In this document: positions 1-8,055 of the stretch, piece after piece
Position numbering within the stretch: the stretch's first letter is position 1
Layout: each line of letters begins with the position of its first letter
Assembly (NCBI RefSeq): GCF_030315975.1
Contig: NZ_JASXSZ010000002.1
Location: 1 to 64,000 of the forward strand
DNA: 64,000 nt
Source: Microbacterium candidum
Lineage (GTDB): Bacteria > Actinomycetota > Actinomycetes > Actinomycetales > Microbacteriaceae
Reading direction: 5' to 3'
Position numbers and translations under genes: made by a program
Notes under the pieces: generated by a model
What the model was told of the DNA's origin: nothing
Database searches by the model: none
What the model saw: the letters and a program-made list of their open reading frames with translations, nothing else

Positions 1-58
1 CCCCAGTCGGCCGGCCCGCCCCATGCCATGCCCCGGCGCGTGTGCGAGGCTGGAGCGC

Positions 59-529
59 ATGAAGGCCTGGGTCGTGCGATTCGCGTCGCTCTACGTGTTC
101 GACGTCGTGGTGCTCCTCCTCATCGGCGCGATTCTGCCGAGCGTGCGCGTCGGCTGGGCGGCTCTGTGGGCGAGCGTCATCCTCACCGCCCTCACGGTCT
201 GGATCAAGCCGGCCCTCACGAACGGCTTCCGCAAACGCGCGGCGAAGACGGCGCGCGACCGCACGAAGGCGGGCGAGGCCGTCGTGCAGGGCGTGCTCGT
301 CTTCCTCGTCGAGCTGCTCGTGTGGCTCGTCGTCGTGTGGTTCTCCGGCGTCCGGGTTACCGGGTTCTTCTGGGGTTACGTCCTCCCGCCGCTCTTCCTC
401 CTGGTCGCGTGGGCGATCTACTCGGCGATCGACGACCGCATCGAGGCGCGCGCGGGCGCGCTGTACGACCGGTCGACGGGCGCGGAGACCGACGCTGTCG
501 ATCCACCGCATCCTCGATCGTCATCATGA
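59..529 (+). CDS. Small four-helix membrane protein, unknown function
   Basis: I do not recognise the family. The 156-residue product has four hydrophobic segments at about residues 9-29, 33-50, 78-96 and 103-123. A basic stretch (about 54-72, rich in Lys/Arg) separates the two helix pairs, and the C-terminal tail is polar and proline-rich. I chose ATG 59, whose product begins MKAWVVRF, over the upstream in-frame ATG 23 because GGAG lies just before it and the hydrophobic segment follows directly, as in a typical membrane protein. It is transcribed in the same direction as the DGPF and sigma factor genes but ends 27 bases before them, so co-transcription is possible. No catalytic motif is visible. 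Confidence 0.6.
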   Translation: MKAWVVRFASLYVFDVVVLLLIGAILPSVRVGWAALWASVILTALTVWIKPALTNGFRKRAAKTARDRTKAGEAVVQGVLVFLVELLVWLVVVWFSGVRVTGFFWGYVLPPLFLLVAWAIYSAIDDRIEARAGALYDRSTGAETDAVDPPHPRSSS

Positions 530-556
530 CGTCACATCCCCACGGAAGGACGGATC

Positions 557-943
557 ATGCGTTACACACTCCTCCTGCAGTACCCCGAGATGACCGCGGA
601 CGATCTCAGCCCTGAGGCGCTCGCCGAGGGCATGCGCGCGTTCGACGAATACGCGAAGGCGCTGGATGCCGCGGGCGTGCTGCGCAGCGCCGAAGTGCTG
701 CAGCCCTCCGCAGCGTCGACGACGGTGCGCGTGCGCGACGGCGAGCTCGTCGTCCAGGACGGCCCTTTCGCCGATACCAAGGAGCAGCTCGGCGGCTCGT
801 TCGTCATCGAGGTGCACGACCTGGATGCCGCGATCGAGTGGGCGTCGAAGGCGCCGTCGGTCGCGTGGGGCGCCGTCGAAGTGCGCCCGGTCGCCACCCG
901 CTTCGCGGCCGGCGCCTGGCAGGGCGCGGCCCCGGTCCAGTAG
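557..943 (+). CDS. YCII-related / DGPF domain protein
   Basis: A 128-residue protein of the YciI-like (DGPF) fold, named for the motif DGPF, seen here at residues 68-71 and followed by ADTKEQLGG. The N-terminus MRYTLLLQYPE is typical of the family. The biochemical role of DGPF proteins is not settled. In actinobacteria and proteobacteria they are encoded beside ECF42 sigma factors, which are thought to transcribe them, and that pairing is present here: the sigma gene starts 18 bases downstream. The start at 557 has GGAAGGA a few bases upstream. The length is normal for the family. Confidence 0.88.
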   Translation: MRYTLLLQYPEMTADDLSPEALAEGMRAFDEYAKALDAAGVLRSAEVLQPSAASTTVRVRDGELVVQDGPFADTKEQLGGSFVIEVHDLDAAIEWASKAPSVAWGAVEVRPVATRFAAGAWQGAAPVQ

Positions 944-961
944 GCGCCGGGCGGTCCACGT

Positions 962-1993
962 ATGACGGACGATGCCGAGGCCCGGGCGGCCGCTGAACGC
1001 GCCGTCCGGGCCTCCTACGGCCGGCTCGTCGCCCTCCTCGCCTCGAGCACGGGCGATCCGGCCCTCGCGGAGGACTGCCTCGCCGACGCGCTCGAGCGCG
1101 CGCTCCGCACGTGGCCCGCATCCGGCGTGCCGGACAACCCCGAAGGATGGCTGCTCACCGTGGCTCGAAACCGGCTCCGCGACGTGCTCGGCTCGGCCGC
1201 GCGCCGCACGGGTGCGCCGCTCGACGACGCCGAGGCTGCGGCGAGCGACCTCGACGTCGCCGAGCTCATCGAGCGCGCCGACGCCATCCCCGACCGGCGG
1301 CTCGAGCTGCTGTTCGCGTGCGCGCACCCTGCCATCGATCCCGGCATCCGCACCCCGCTCATGCTCCAGACGGTGCTCGGCTTCGACGCCGCCCGCGTCG
1401 CCGCGGCGTTCGACGTCGAGCCGGCGGCGATGGCGCAGCGGCTCGTGCGGGCGAAGCGCAAGATCCGGGACGCCGGCATCCCGTTCGCCCTCCCCACCCG
1501 CGCCGACATGCCCGCCCGCACGACCGCCGTGCTCGAGGCGATCTACGGCGCCTACGCCATCGACTGGCTCGACGCCCACGACGACACGCGCACGTCGATC
1601 GCCGACGAGGCGCGGTGGCTCGCCGTGCTGACCGCGACGCTGCTGGAGGCGGATGCCGAGGCGTGGGGGCTCGCGGCCCTCCTCACCCTCGCGCAGTCGC
1701 GCGCCCCCGCGCGAGCGACGGTCCCGTGGCCGCCGCTGGATCAGCAGGACACCTCGCTGTGGGACCGGGAGCTCATCGCCGAGGGCGAGGCGCTCCTGCA
1801 CCGGGCGTCCCGTCTGGGGCAGCCGCACGGCCGGTTCCAGCTCGAAGCCGCGATCCAGTCGGTGCACTGCGACCGCGCCCGCACCGGCGTGGTCGATCGC
1901 GAGGCGCTCCTGAAGCTGTACCGGGCGCTGGTCCGGATCTCCCCCACGCGCGGCGCGCGCGAGGCACGTGCCGCGGTCGAGGGCGCCTCCTAG
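962..1993 (+). CDS. ECF42-type RNA polymerase sigma factor with C-terminal extension
   Basis: A 343-residue ECF sigma factor. Region 2 spans about residues 15-85 (motif AEDCLADALERAL, then NPEGWLLTVARNRLRD) and region 4 about 115-165. A roughly 170-residue C-terminal extension follows, of the kind (DUF6596, TPR-like) that marks the ECF42 group, which lacks a classical anti-sigma factor and is thought to be controlled by this extension. The gene follows the DGPF gene directly, the usual ECF42 context, so the two probably form one operon. Its stop codon overlaps that of the convergent TetR gene by four bases. The ECF42 assignment is inferred from the context and the extension. Confidence 0.85.
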   Translation: MTDDAEARAAAERAVRASYGRLVALLASSTGDPALAEDCLADALERALRTWPASGVPDNPEGWLLTVARNRLRDVLGSAARRTGAPLDDAEAAASDLDVAELIERADAIPDRRLELLFACAHPAIDPGIRTPLMLQTVLGFDAARVAAAFDVEPAAMAQRLVRAKRKIRDAGIPFALPTRADMPARTTAVLEAIYGAYAIDWLDAHDDTRTSIADEARWLAVLTATLLEADAEAWGLAALLTLAQSRAPARATVPWPPLDQQDTSLWDRELIAEGEALLHRASRLGQPHGRFQLEAAIQSVHCDRARTGVVDREALLKLYRALVRISPTRGAREARAAVEGAS

Positions 1994-2580
1994 GCCGGCT
2001 CGGTCAGAGACGCCAAGGCGCGCGCCGCGCTCCGGATCAGGGTCGCCGCCGCCTCATCGTCACGATCGACGAGCCACGCGAGGGTCAGTCCGTCGGTGAA
2101 GGCCACGAGCATGCGGGCGACCGTGGGCAGCGGTAGCGACCAGCGCGTTCCTGAGTGCGCGGCCGCGAGCTCCAGGGATGCCTCCGCGATGCGCGCGTAC
2201 TGCGCATACTGCTCGCGCGCCATCTCGGGGCGGGTGCGGACGGCGAACTGGGTGAGCTCGAGCATCGCCTGTTCGTACTCGGGCGCGCTGCGAAGGTGCT
2301 CGAAGTAGCCGGTGAGCCCCGCCTCGATCAGCTCCTGCATGGGGCGCCCGGCCAGCTCCTGCGGGAGGACCGCCGTCTCCTCGCGGGAGATCACCTCGGC
2401 GATCAGCTCGTCGAGCAGCTCGTCCCGCGAGTCGAACGCGTAGTGGAAGCTCGCGAGCGACATCCCCGCCTCCGCGACGATGGCGCGGGTGGATGCCGCG
2501 GCGAGGCCGCGCTCGGCGACGACGCGCATCGCCGCCGCCAGCAGGCCCGCGCGACGGGCCGCGACCGGAGTTCGCGCCAT
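1990..2580 (-). CDS. TetR family regulator, probable repressor of the beta-glucosidase operon
   Basis: A 196-residue TetR-family repressor. The N-terminal helix-turn-helix spans about residues 10-55 (STRAIVAEAGMSLASFHYAFDSRDELL), followed by a helical ligand-binding region. It is divergent from the GH1 glucosidase and MFS genes, and the 141-base gap holds a promoter for those genes with a perfect 9-bp inverted repeat just downstream of the -10 box. This suggests the regulator blocks glucosidase transcription until a glycoside binds. The inducer is inferred from context only. Confidence 0.88.
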   Translation of the reverse strand: MARTPVAARRAGLLAAAMRVVAERGLAAASTRAIVAEAGMSLASFHYAFDSRDELLDELIAEVISREETAVLPQELAGRPMQELIEAGLTGYFEHLRSAPEYEQAMLELTQFAVRTRPEMAREQYAQYARIAEASLELAAAHSGTRWSLPLPTVARMLVAFTDGLTLAWLVDRDDEAAATLIRSAARALASLTEPA

Positions 2581-2606
2581 GGATGCTCCTGTTCGGTACT
2601 CGGCTG

Positions 2607-2651
2607 CGACTTCTGTCCTCGGTTGCGACGGAAGTCGTCACTGCCTAGAGT
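2607..2651 (+). promoter_or_regulatory. Promoter of the GH1-MFS operon
   Basis: A sigma-70-like promoter: -35 TTGCGA at 2623-2628, 17-base spacer, -10 TAGAGT at 2646-2651. A separate inverted repeat, CGACTTC (2607-2613) and GAAGTCG (2631-2637), brackets the -35 box and may be a second operator or serve the divergent tetR gene. Confidence 0.7.
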
Positions 2652-2655
2652 AGCC

Positions 2656-2677
2656 GAGTGGGACACTCGTCCCACTC
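2656..2677. promoter_or_regulatory. TetR-type operator palindrome
   Basis: A perfect inverted repeat, GAGTGGGAC (2656-2664) and GTCCCACTC (2669-2677), with a 4-base centre. It begins four bases after the -10 box, so it covers the likely transcription start of the glucosidase operon. It fits a TetR-family operator in size and position. Confidence 0.75.
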
Positions 2678-2721
2678 TGTTCACGACACGACGGACATCG
2701 ATGTCCGCCCGGGAGACGACG

Positions 2722-4152
2722 ATGCCCCACGAACACCTCACGCACCCCAGCGCCGCCGACCTCGCCGCCCGCATCCCGCGCGGCTTCCTGATCGGCACCG
2801 CGACCGCGTCCGCACAGATCGAGGGCGCGATCCGCGAGGGGCGGCGCACGCCCAGCGTGTGGGACCGCTTCGCGGAGCAGCCGGGGCGGATCCTCGACGG
2901 CAGCACGACCGCTGTCACGGCCGACCACTTCCACCGCCACGCCGAGGACGTCGCGCTCATGTCGCGCCTCGGCGCCGACGCATACCGGTTCTCGCTGGGG
3001 TGGACGCGTCTCCAGCCCACCGGGTCCGGCCCGCTCGATCCGGAGGGGGTCGCGTTCTACGACCGACTGCTCGACGAGCTGCACGCGGCCGGCGTCTCCC
3101 CGTTCGCGACGATCTCGCACTGGGATCTGCCCGAGGAGTACGCGCACGGATGGCTCGACCGCGACACCGCCGCCCGCCTCGGCGACTTCGCAGCGCTCGT
3201 CGGCGAACGGTTCGGCGATCGCGTCGACGCGTGGATCACGATCAATGAGCCCGCCACGGTGACGCTCAACGGATACGCGCTCGGACTGCACGCACCGGGC
3301 CACAGCCTCCTGTTCGACGCGCTCCCGACGGTGCACCACCAGCTGCTCGGGCACGGCCTCGCCGTCCAGGCCCTGCGCGCGGCCGCGGTGCGCGGCGCGA
3401 TCGGCATCTCCAACGCGCACACGCCGGTGATGCCCGCGAGCGCGACGGAGGAGGATGCGGTGATGGCGATGCTCTTCGACATCGTCCACAACCGGGTCTT
3501 CGCGGACCCCGTCCTCATCGGTCGCTATCCCGAGGTCCCGGCCGAGCTCGCCGACCTCTTCGGATCGCTCGCCGACGTCCCCGCCGACGACCTCGCGATC
3601 ATCGCCGAGCCCATCGACTTCTACGGGCTCAACTACTACATGCCGAGCGTCATCGCCGCGGGCGCGGGCACGGGCGACAGCCCGGACGGGATGAGCGATG
3701 CGATGGCCGAACTGCCGTTCCGGCTCGAGCCGCTCGAGGGCCACGAGACGACCGGGTTCGGCTGGCCGATCGCTCCGGAGCACTTCGAGACCGTCCTCGG
3801 TCAGCTCCGCGAACGCTACGGCGACGCCCTGCCCCCGGTCTTCATCACGGAGAGCGGAGCGAGCTTCGACGACGAGGTGGCGGACGACGGCACGGTCGCC
3901 GATCCTCGTCGCACGGACTACGTCGCACGCCATCTGGATGCCGCGCTTCGCGCCGTCGCGCCCGGCGGACAGGCGTTCGGCGTCGACCTGCGCGGCTTCT
4001 TCGTGTGGTCGCTGCTCGACAACTGGGAGTGGGCGGCGGGCTTCACCCAGCGCTTCGGGCTCGTGCACGTCGACTTCGCCGACGGCACTCGCACCCCGAA
4101 GGAGTCGTTCGGCTTCCTCGCCGAGGTCAACCGCATCCGCGCGGAGGCCTGA
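2722..4152 (+). CDS. GH1 family beta-glucosidase
   Basis: A 476-residue glycoside hydrolase of family 1 that cleaves the non-reducing beta-glycosidic bond of cellobiose or aryl glucosides by a retaining mechanism. Both catalytic motifs are present: acid/base Glu176 in TINEP and nucleophile Glu377 in ITESG. The N-terminal GTATASAQIEGA and the C-terminal WSLLDNWEWAAGF are family hallmarks. No signal peptide is seen, so the enzyme is cytoplasmic. ATG 2722 was chosen over ATG 2701 because GGGAG lies six bases before it. The gene is followed after one base by an MFS sugar carrier, and a divergent TetR controls the promoter. Substrate preference cannot be read from the sequence. Confidence 0.93.
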   Translation: MPHEHLTHPSAADLAARIPRGFLIGTATASAQIEGAIREGRRTPSVWDRFAEQPGRILDGSTTAVTADHFHRHAEDVALMSRLGADAYRFSLGWTRLQPTGSGPLDPEGVAFYDRLLDELHAAGVSPFATISHWDLPEEYAHGWLDRDTAARLGDFAALVGERFGDRVDAWITINEPATVTLNGYALGLHAPGHSLLFDALPTVHHQLLGHGLAVQALRAAAVRGAIGISNAHTPVMPASATEEDAVMAMLFDIVHNRVFADPVLIGRYPEVPAELADLFGSLADVPADDLAIIAEPIDFYGLNYYMPSVIAAGAGTGDSPDGMSDAMAELPFRLEPLEGHETTGFGWPIAPEHFETVLGQLRERYGDALPPVFITESGASFDDEVADDGTVADPRRTDYVARHLDAALRAVAPGGQAFGVDLRGFFVWSLLDNWEWAAGFTQRFGLVHVDFADGTRTPKESFGFLAEVNRIRAEA

Positions 4153-4153
4153 C

Positions 4154-5380
4154 GTGACCACGGGCGAGGCGGAGCTCACGACCGAGGCCGTCCGCACCAC
4201 GCCGGTCAGCCGCACGTGGCTGGTCCTCTTCGCACTCGCGTGGTTCGGGTTCTGGCTGCTGGTCATGCTCCCGGGGCAGTTCATGGTGGTCAAGCTCGCG
4301 AGCGTCATCTCCCCCGGCGAGAAGGTGGGCGTCAGCTCGTTCCTCATCGCCGAGATGCAGCTGGCGCTCGTCGTGTTCGTCCCGATCATCGGCTGGCTGT
4401 GCGACCGCAGCCGCCCGCGCTTCGGACGCCGGCGCACCTGGGCGCTCGGCGGCCTCATCCTCGCGACCGTGCCGTTCGCGTTCGTCGGACAGCAGCACTC
4501 GTGGATCCTCGCCGCTGTGCTCCTCGGCATCGTCGCGATCGGGGAGGCGGCGGTGCTCGTCTCGCTGTCGGCGATCATCGCCGACCGTGTCCCGGTCGCG
4601 CAGCGCGGACGAGCATCCGCCGCCATGGGCGTGCCCCAGGTCATCGCGCTGGCCGGCGGCATGATCGTCGTCACCGACCTCGTCGACGGCGTTCCGGAGA
4701 GCTGGATGGTGATCGCGCTGCTCGCGCTCGTGACGCCGCTCCCCTTCCTGTTCGCGTACCGGGAAGCCCGTCCCGGCGAACGGGTGCCCGCATCCCACGC
4801 CGATCGCGGCCGTCCGCGACTGCGCGGATACCGCGACTTCGGCTGGGCAACACTCTCGCGGGTCCTCGTCAACGTCGGCAATCTCGTCGGGACGACCTAT
4901 CTGCTGTTCTTCCTGTCGGACGTGCTGAAGCTCCGCGATCCCGACAGCCCGCTCATGGTACTGATCCTCGTCTACCTCGGTGCGTGCGCGCTCGCGTCGT
5001 GGGCGGGCGGACTGCTCACCGACCGGTGGCGGTCGCGCCGGGCGCTGGTCGCGGCATCCGCGGGCTTCCAGGCTGCCGCCGCGCTCGTCCTCGCGCTCAT
5101 CCCCACGTGGTCGGTGAGCATCGTCGCCGCCGTGCTCCTCGGCATCGGCTACGGCCTGTTCCTCTCGGTCGACCAGGCGCTGCTCACCGACCTGCTGCCC
5201 GACCCCAGAACTCGAGCTCGGGACCTCGGCTTCGCGAATTCGGCGCAGCAGATCCCGCTCGCCCCGCTGATCGGCTGGGCGGTGCTCTCGGTCGCCGGCT
5301 ATTCGCAGCTGTACGTCGTCGCCGCTGTCATCATGGCGATCGGCGGCATCTGCGTCTACCGCATCCGCTCCGTCCGCTGA
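4154..5380 (+). CDS. MFS transporter, probable glycoside uptake carrier
   Basis: A 408-residue carrier with about 12 membrane segments. After the second helix it has the loop DRSRPRFGRRRTW, typical of the glycoside-pentoside-hexuronide and sucrose carrier branch, which moves sugars with protons or cations. The GTG start at 4154 has GGAGG six bases upstream and lies one base after the glucosidase stop, so the two are co-transcribed and translationally coupled. The simplest reading is that it imports beta-glucosides that the GH1 enzyme then splits. Substrate is inferred from the neighbour. Confidence 0.85.
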   Translation: MTTGEAELTTEAVRTTPVSRTWLVLFALAWFGFWLLVMLPGQFMVVKLASVISPGEKVGVSSFLIAEMQLALVVFVPIIGWLCDRSRPRFGRRRTWALGGLILATVPFAFVGQQHSWILAAVLLGIVAIGEAAVLVSLSAIIADRVPVAQRGRASAAMGVPQVIALAGGMIVVTDLVDGVPESWMVIALLALVTPLPFLFAYREARPGERVPASHADRGRPRLRGYRDFGWATLSRVLVNVGNLVGTTYLLFFLSDVLKLRDPDSPLMVLILVYLGACALASWAGGLLTDRWRSRRALVAASAGFQAAAALVLALIPTWSVSIVAAVLLGIGYGLFLSVDQALLTDLLPDPRTRARDLGFANSAQQIPLAPLIGWAVLSVAGYSQLYVVAAVIMAIGGICVYRIRSVR

Positions 5381-5406
5381 CCCGGGCTCGCACGCGGCGC
5401 CCCGGC

Positions 5407-5883
5407 TCAGCGGCCGAGCCGCTGGCGTGCCGTGTTGCGCCCGGGGCCGATCTTGACGTGCGCGGATGCTGCGGCCAGGCCGAACAGCGGCATGTCGCTG
5501 TAGACGGCCTCGCTGTCGCCGGGGCGCACCTGGTACGTCTCATGCCACACCCCGACGTCGCCGCTGCCCGCGAACGACTTCTGGAACTCGCGCCACGGTT
5601 CGAGGTGCGGCGCGTCCCGGTCGGCCGCGAACCGCTGCAGGTGCTCGGGGCTCTGCCAGTAGGACACCAGGATCGTCGTACGCCCGAACCACGACTCGGA
5701 CCCGAGCAGCCCGGCATCCGCGTGCTCGGCGAGGTGCTTGAGCATCGGGCCCATGCGGCTCGCGATCCGCGCGACGCGGCCGAGGCGCCACCACCGGTTC
5801 GCCCGCATCCCGATGAGGAAGACGGTGATGTCCGCACCGTCGACGTCCGCCGTGTACCGGCCGGAGAACACTTCACGACTCAT
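5407..5883 (-). CDS. DUF4188 family protein (dimeric alpha-beta barrel, monooxygenase-like)
   Basis: A 158-residue DUF4188 protein. Members share a ferredoxin-like alpha/beta barrel fold with antibiotic-biosynthesis monooxygenases and phenylacetaldoxime dehydratase-like proteins; their function is largely unknown. Typical segments are FSGRYTADVDGADITVFLIGMRANRWWRL cut short here at the N-terminus (residues about 5-34), SYWQSPEHLQRFA, and WHETYQV near residue 118. The start at 5883 has GGGAG five bases upstream. The gene is divergent from a TetR regulator, with a near-perfect 22-bp palindrome between them, so it is probably that regulator's target. Confidence 0.78.
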   Translation of the reverse strand: MSREVFSGRYTADVDGADITVFLIGMRANRWWRLGRVARIASRMGPMLKHLAEHADAGLLGSESWFGRTTILVSYWQSPEHLQRFAADRDAPHLEPWREFQKSFAGSGDVGVWHETYQVRPGDSEAVYSDMPLFGLAAASAHVKIGPGRNTARQRLGR

Positions 5884-5907
5884 GACACTCCCTCGCATTT
5901 CATTCAT

Positions 5908-5929
5908 AACAACGTTACGTAACGATGTT
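5908..5929. promoter_or_regulatory. Operator palindrome between DUF4188 gene and tetR
   Basis: A 22-base palindrome matching its own reverse complement at 20 of 22 positions, with the perfect 12-base core CGTTACGTAACG at 5913-5924. It lies between the two divergent start codons (24 bases from one, 18 from the other), so one dimer pair could repress both genes. Confidence 0.75.
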
Positions 5930-5947
5930 ACACATAGAATGGAGGCG

Positions 5948-6490
5948 ATGGCCAGACCCTCCACCTATGACGACGCCCTGCGCACCCGCCTCCTCGAGGC
6001 GACGGCGGATGCTGTCGCCGCCGACGGCCCGGAACGCGTGTCGCTGCGCGACGTCGCGAGCGCCGCGGGCACGTCGACCTCCGCCGTGTACACGCTGTTC
6101 GGCGGCAAGGACGGACTGCTCGCGGGCGTCATCGCCGACGGGTTCGCCTCATTCGCCGCGGCGCAGCGCGATGCCGCACCCGGCGGGCTGCGCGCGCTCG
6201 GCCTCGCGTACCGCTCCTGGGCGCACACGCATCCGTCGCTCTACCGGCTCATGTTCGGCGGAGCGCTCGCGTCGTACGAGGGCGAGCGGGCGAATGACGC
6301 GCTGGATCCGCTCATCGACGCCCTCGCCGCCCGCGGCGCGGCCGACCCGCTGGCAGCGGCGCTCGTCGTCTGGTCGCACGTGCACGGTGCCGTGAGTCTC
6401 GAGTTCGCGTGCGTCGCACCGCCCGAGATCGACACGGATGCGGTGTACGCAGACGTCCTGGACGCGATCGAGCGGCTCTGGCCGGATTGA
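5948..6490 (+). CDS. TetR family regulator (WHG-type C-terminus)
   Basis: A 180-residue TetR-family repressor. The helix-turn-helix covers about residues 12-58 (SLRDVASAAGTSTSAVYTLFGGKDGLL). The ligand domain has the run RSWAHTHPSLYRLMFGG typical of the WHG subgroup. GGAGG (5941-5945) precedes ATG 5948. Divergent from the DUF4188 gene and separated from it by a palindrome, it is likely autoregulatory and a repressor of that gene. The inducer is unknown. Confidence 0.87.
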   Translation: MARPSTYDDALRTRLLEATADAVAADGPERVSLRDVASAAGTSTSAVYTLFGGKDGLLAGVIADGFASFAAAQRDAAPGGLRALGLAYRSWAHTHPSLYRLMFGGALASYEGERANDALDPLIDALAARGAADPLAAALVVWSHVHGAVSLEFACVAPPEIDTDAVYADVLDAIERLWPD

Positions 6491-6543
6491 ACTGACTTCA
6501 GCGGATTCATCAGGTCTTCAGGAGATCATCGGTCGGAGCTCCC

Positions 6544-7914
6544 GTGACCCCGACCCGTCCCCGCCGCCTCGTCGCGGCCCTCACCATCGTCGGGACGCTC
6601 ATCGCGGGCGCCGCGGCGAGCGTCCTCGTCGCCGCACCCGCGGAGGCGCACGTGACGACGGTGGCGTACGCCGATCTGGCCCCGTCGGGGGCGACCGGTG
6701 TGCGGGCGACGTTCGATCTGCAGTACCAGCTGCTCTCTGCGTCCGTCGCGCAGGAGCAGAACGACCCGGCCCTGTTCACGGCCGCGATCGATCAGCCGAT
6801 CGAGGGGCAGGAGCAGTCCGTCCTCACCGGGCATGCGGCATCCATCGTCGACTACACGGCCGCGCGCTTCGCCGTGTCCGCCGGCGACGTGCCGTGCCGC
6901 CCGCACCTCGACGGCGGGTTCGTCTTCCACCAGCGCGATGCCGCCGACTACGCGCGCTACTCGATCGTCTACACGTGCGGGCCGACGCACGATCGCGGGC
7001 ACGTCGTGCGCTCCTCGCTCTTCCCCGACCGGGAGGGGATGGTGAAGGACACGAAGACGATCGTCACCTACCGGCTCGACGGACGGAGCGGGAGTGCGGC
7101 GCTGGATGCGGGGCATCCCTCGTTCACGACCGAGCAGTCGTGGACCGACCGCTTCGCGGAGTTCTTCCTCCTCGGCGCGAACCACCTGCTCACCGGCATC
7201 GACCACATCTTCTTCCTCGTGGCGCTGATCATCAGCTCGCGGCGGCTGCGCGACGTGGTGCTCGCCGCGACGTGCTTCACGCTCGCGCACTCGATCACGT
7301 TCCTGCTCGCGGCGCTCGGCCTCGTCCACGTCACCCCGCACGTCGTGGAGCCGATCATCGCGCTGTCGATCGCGGGGGTCGCGGCCACGTATCTGTGGGG
7401 TCTGCGCCGCCCGGCGATGATCCCTGCACTCAGCCTCGGCGGTGGAGGGATGATCACGCCGGGGCGGCGCGACGCCGCGAGATCGGCTTACGGCGTTTCG
7501 ACTCGCTTCGCTCGCTCAGCGACCCTCGAAGAGACTCTGCCCCGCGGGTCGTCGGGCGAGGGAGGAACGACCGAGTCGAGACGCGGCGAGGATCCGCTCG
7601 GTCTGAACCGTCAGGACCTCCTGCGCCTCGCGATCGTCTTCTGCTTCGGACTCGTCCACGGACTCGGCTTCGCGAGCGCGATCGGCATCCAGGAGGCGTG
7701 GTCGTGGACCCTCCTGTGGTCGCTCCTCGTCTTCAACCTCGGGATCGAGGCCGTGCAGCTCGGCATCATCATCATCGTGTTCCCGCCGCTGCTCCTGCTG
7801 CGGCGGCGGGCGCCGCGCGCCGCGCTCTGGGTGAGCGTCGGCATCGCCTTCTTCGTGACGATCTTCGGCCTGGTGTGGGCGGTGCAGCGCCTGCTCGGCG
7901 TCGGCCTCGCCTGA
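6544..7914 (+). CDS. HupE/UreJ-like membrane protein with secreted N-terminal domain
   Basis: A 456-residue protein with a signal peptide (residues 1-33, ending AEAHV), an extracellular domain to about residue 205, then six or seven membrane helices. The membrane part carries the HupE/UreJ signatures GANHLLTGIDHIFFLVAL, LAHSITFLLA and FGLVHGLGFAS, whose histidines may bind nickel or cobalt in HupE relatives. The role of this actinobacterial branch is not established. GTG 6544 has GGAG five bases upstream. Residues about 317-347, in a cytoplasmic loop, are encoded by an inverted-repeat element (7493-7584) that also occurs between genes in this window. Transport of a metal is a family-level guess. 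Confidence 0.75.
   Translation: MTPTRPRRLVAALTIVGTLIAGAAASVLVAAPAEAHVTTVAYADLAPSGATGVRATFDLQYQLLSASVAQEQNDPALFTAAIDQPIEGQEQSVLTGHAASIVDYTAARFAVSAGDVPCRPHLDGGFVFHQRDAADYARYSIVYTCGPTHDRGHVVRSSLFPDREGMVKDTKTIVTYRLDGRSGSAALDAGHPSFTTEQSWTDRFAEFFLLGANHLLTGIDHIFFLVALIISSRRLRDVVLAATCFTLAHSITFLLAALGLVHVTPHVVEPIIALSIAGVAATYLWGLRRPAMIPALSLGGGGMITPGRRDAARSAYGVSTRFARSATLEETLPRGSSGEGGTTESRRGEDPLGLNRQDLLRLAIVFCFGLVHGLGFASAIGIQEAWSWTLLWSLLVFNLGIEAVQLGIIIIVFPPLLLLRRRAPRAALWVSVGIAFFVTIFGLVWAVQRLLGVGLA
7493..7584. repeat. Inverted-repeat element inserted in frame in a coding sequence
   Basis: The left arm (7493-7526) reads GCGTTTCGACTCGCTTCGCT and onward to CTCAGCGACCC. The right arm (7546-7584) is its approximate reverse complement, beginning GGGTCGTCGGGCGAGGGAGG and ending GAGTCGAGACGC. 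The same element, in better form, lies at 23879-23981 and a half copy lies at 58434-58472. Here it adds about 31 codons without a stop or frameshift. Confidence 0.75.
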
Positions 7915-8055
7915 CGCGGGCACTCGGGCACGGGACTGCCGCGCGGGGCCTCGCGCGCGGGCCTCGGGCACGCTCCGGACCTCGGAGAATCACGCGCGAT
8001 TCGGAGCGAACGGGGCGGGATCTCCGATCAGCGGCGCGATCTCCGAAATCGGAGG
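7915..8055. other. Convergent intergenic region with repeated CTCCGA motifs
   Basis: This 141-base gap separates the 3' ends of the HupE-like gene and folD. It holds the short hairpin CTCCGA-AA-TCGGAG at 8041-8054 just before the folD stop, plus further copies of CTCCGA upstream. It may end transcription of folD, but there is no T-run. No gene is seen. Confidence 0.4.

Noticed and set aside
2638..4881. A 747-codon minus-strand frame opposite the glucosidase and MFS genes
   Set aside because: Low-complexity composition, no family motif, and both plus-strand genes are fully supported.
7493..7584. Possible insertion sequence ends in the HupE-like gene
   Set aside because: No transposase or target duplication is seen and the frame is intact; it fits the dispersed inverted-repeat family instead.
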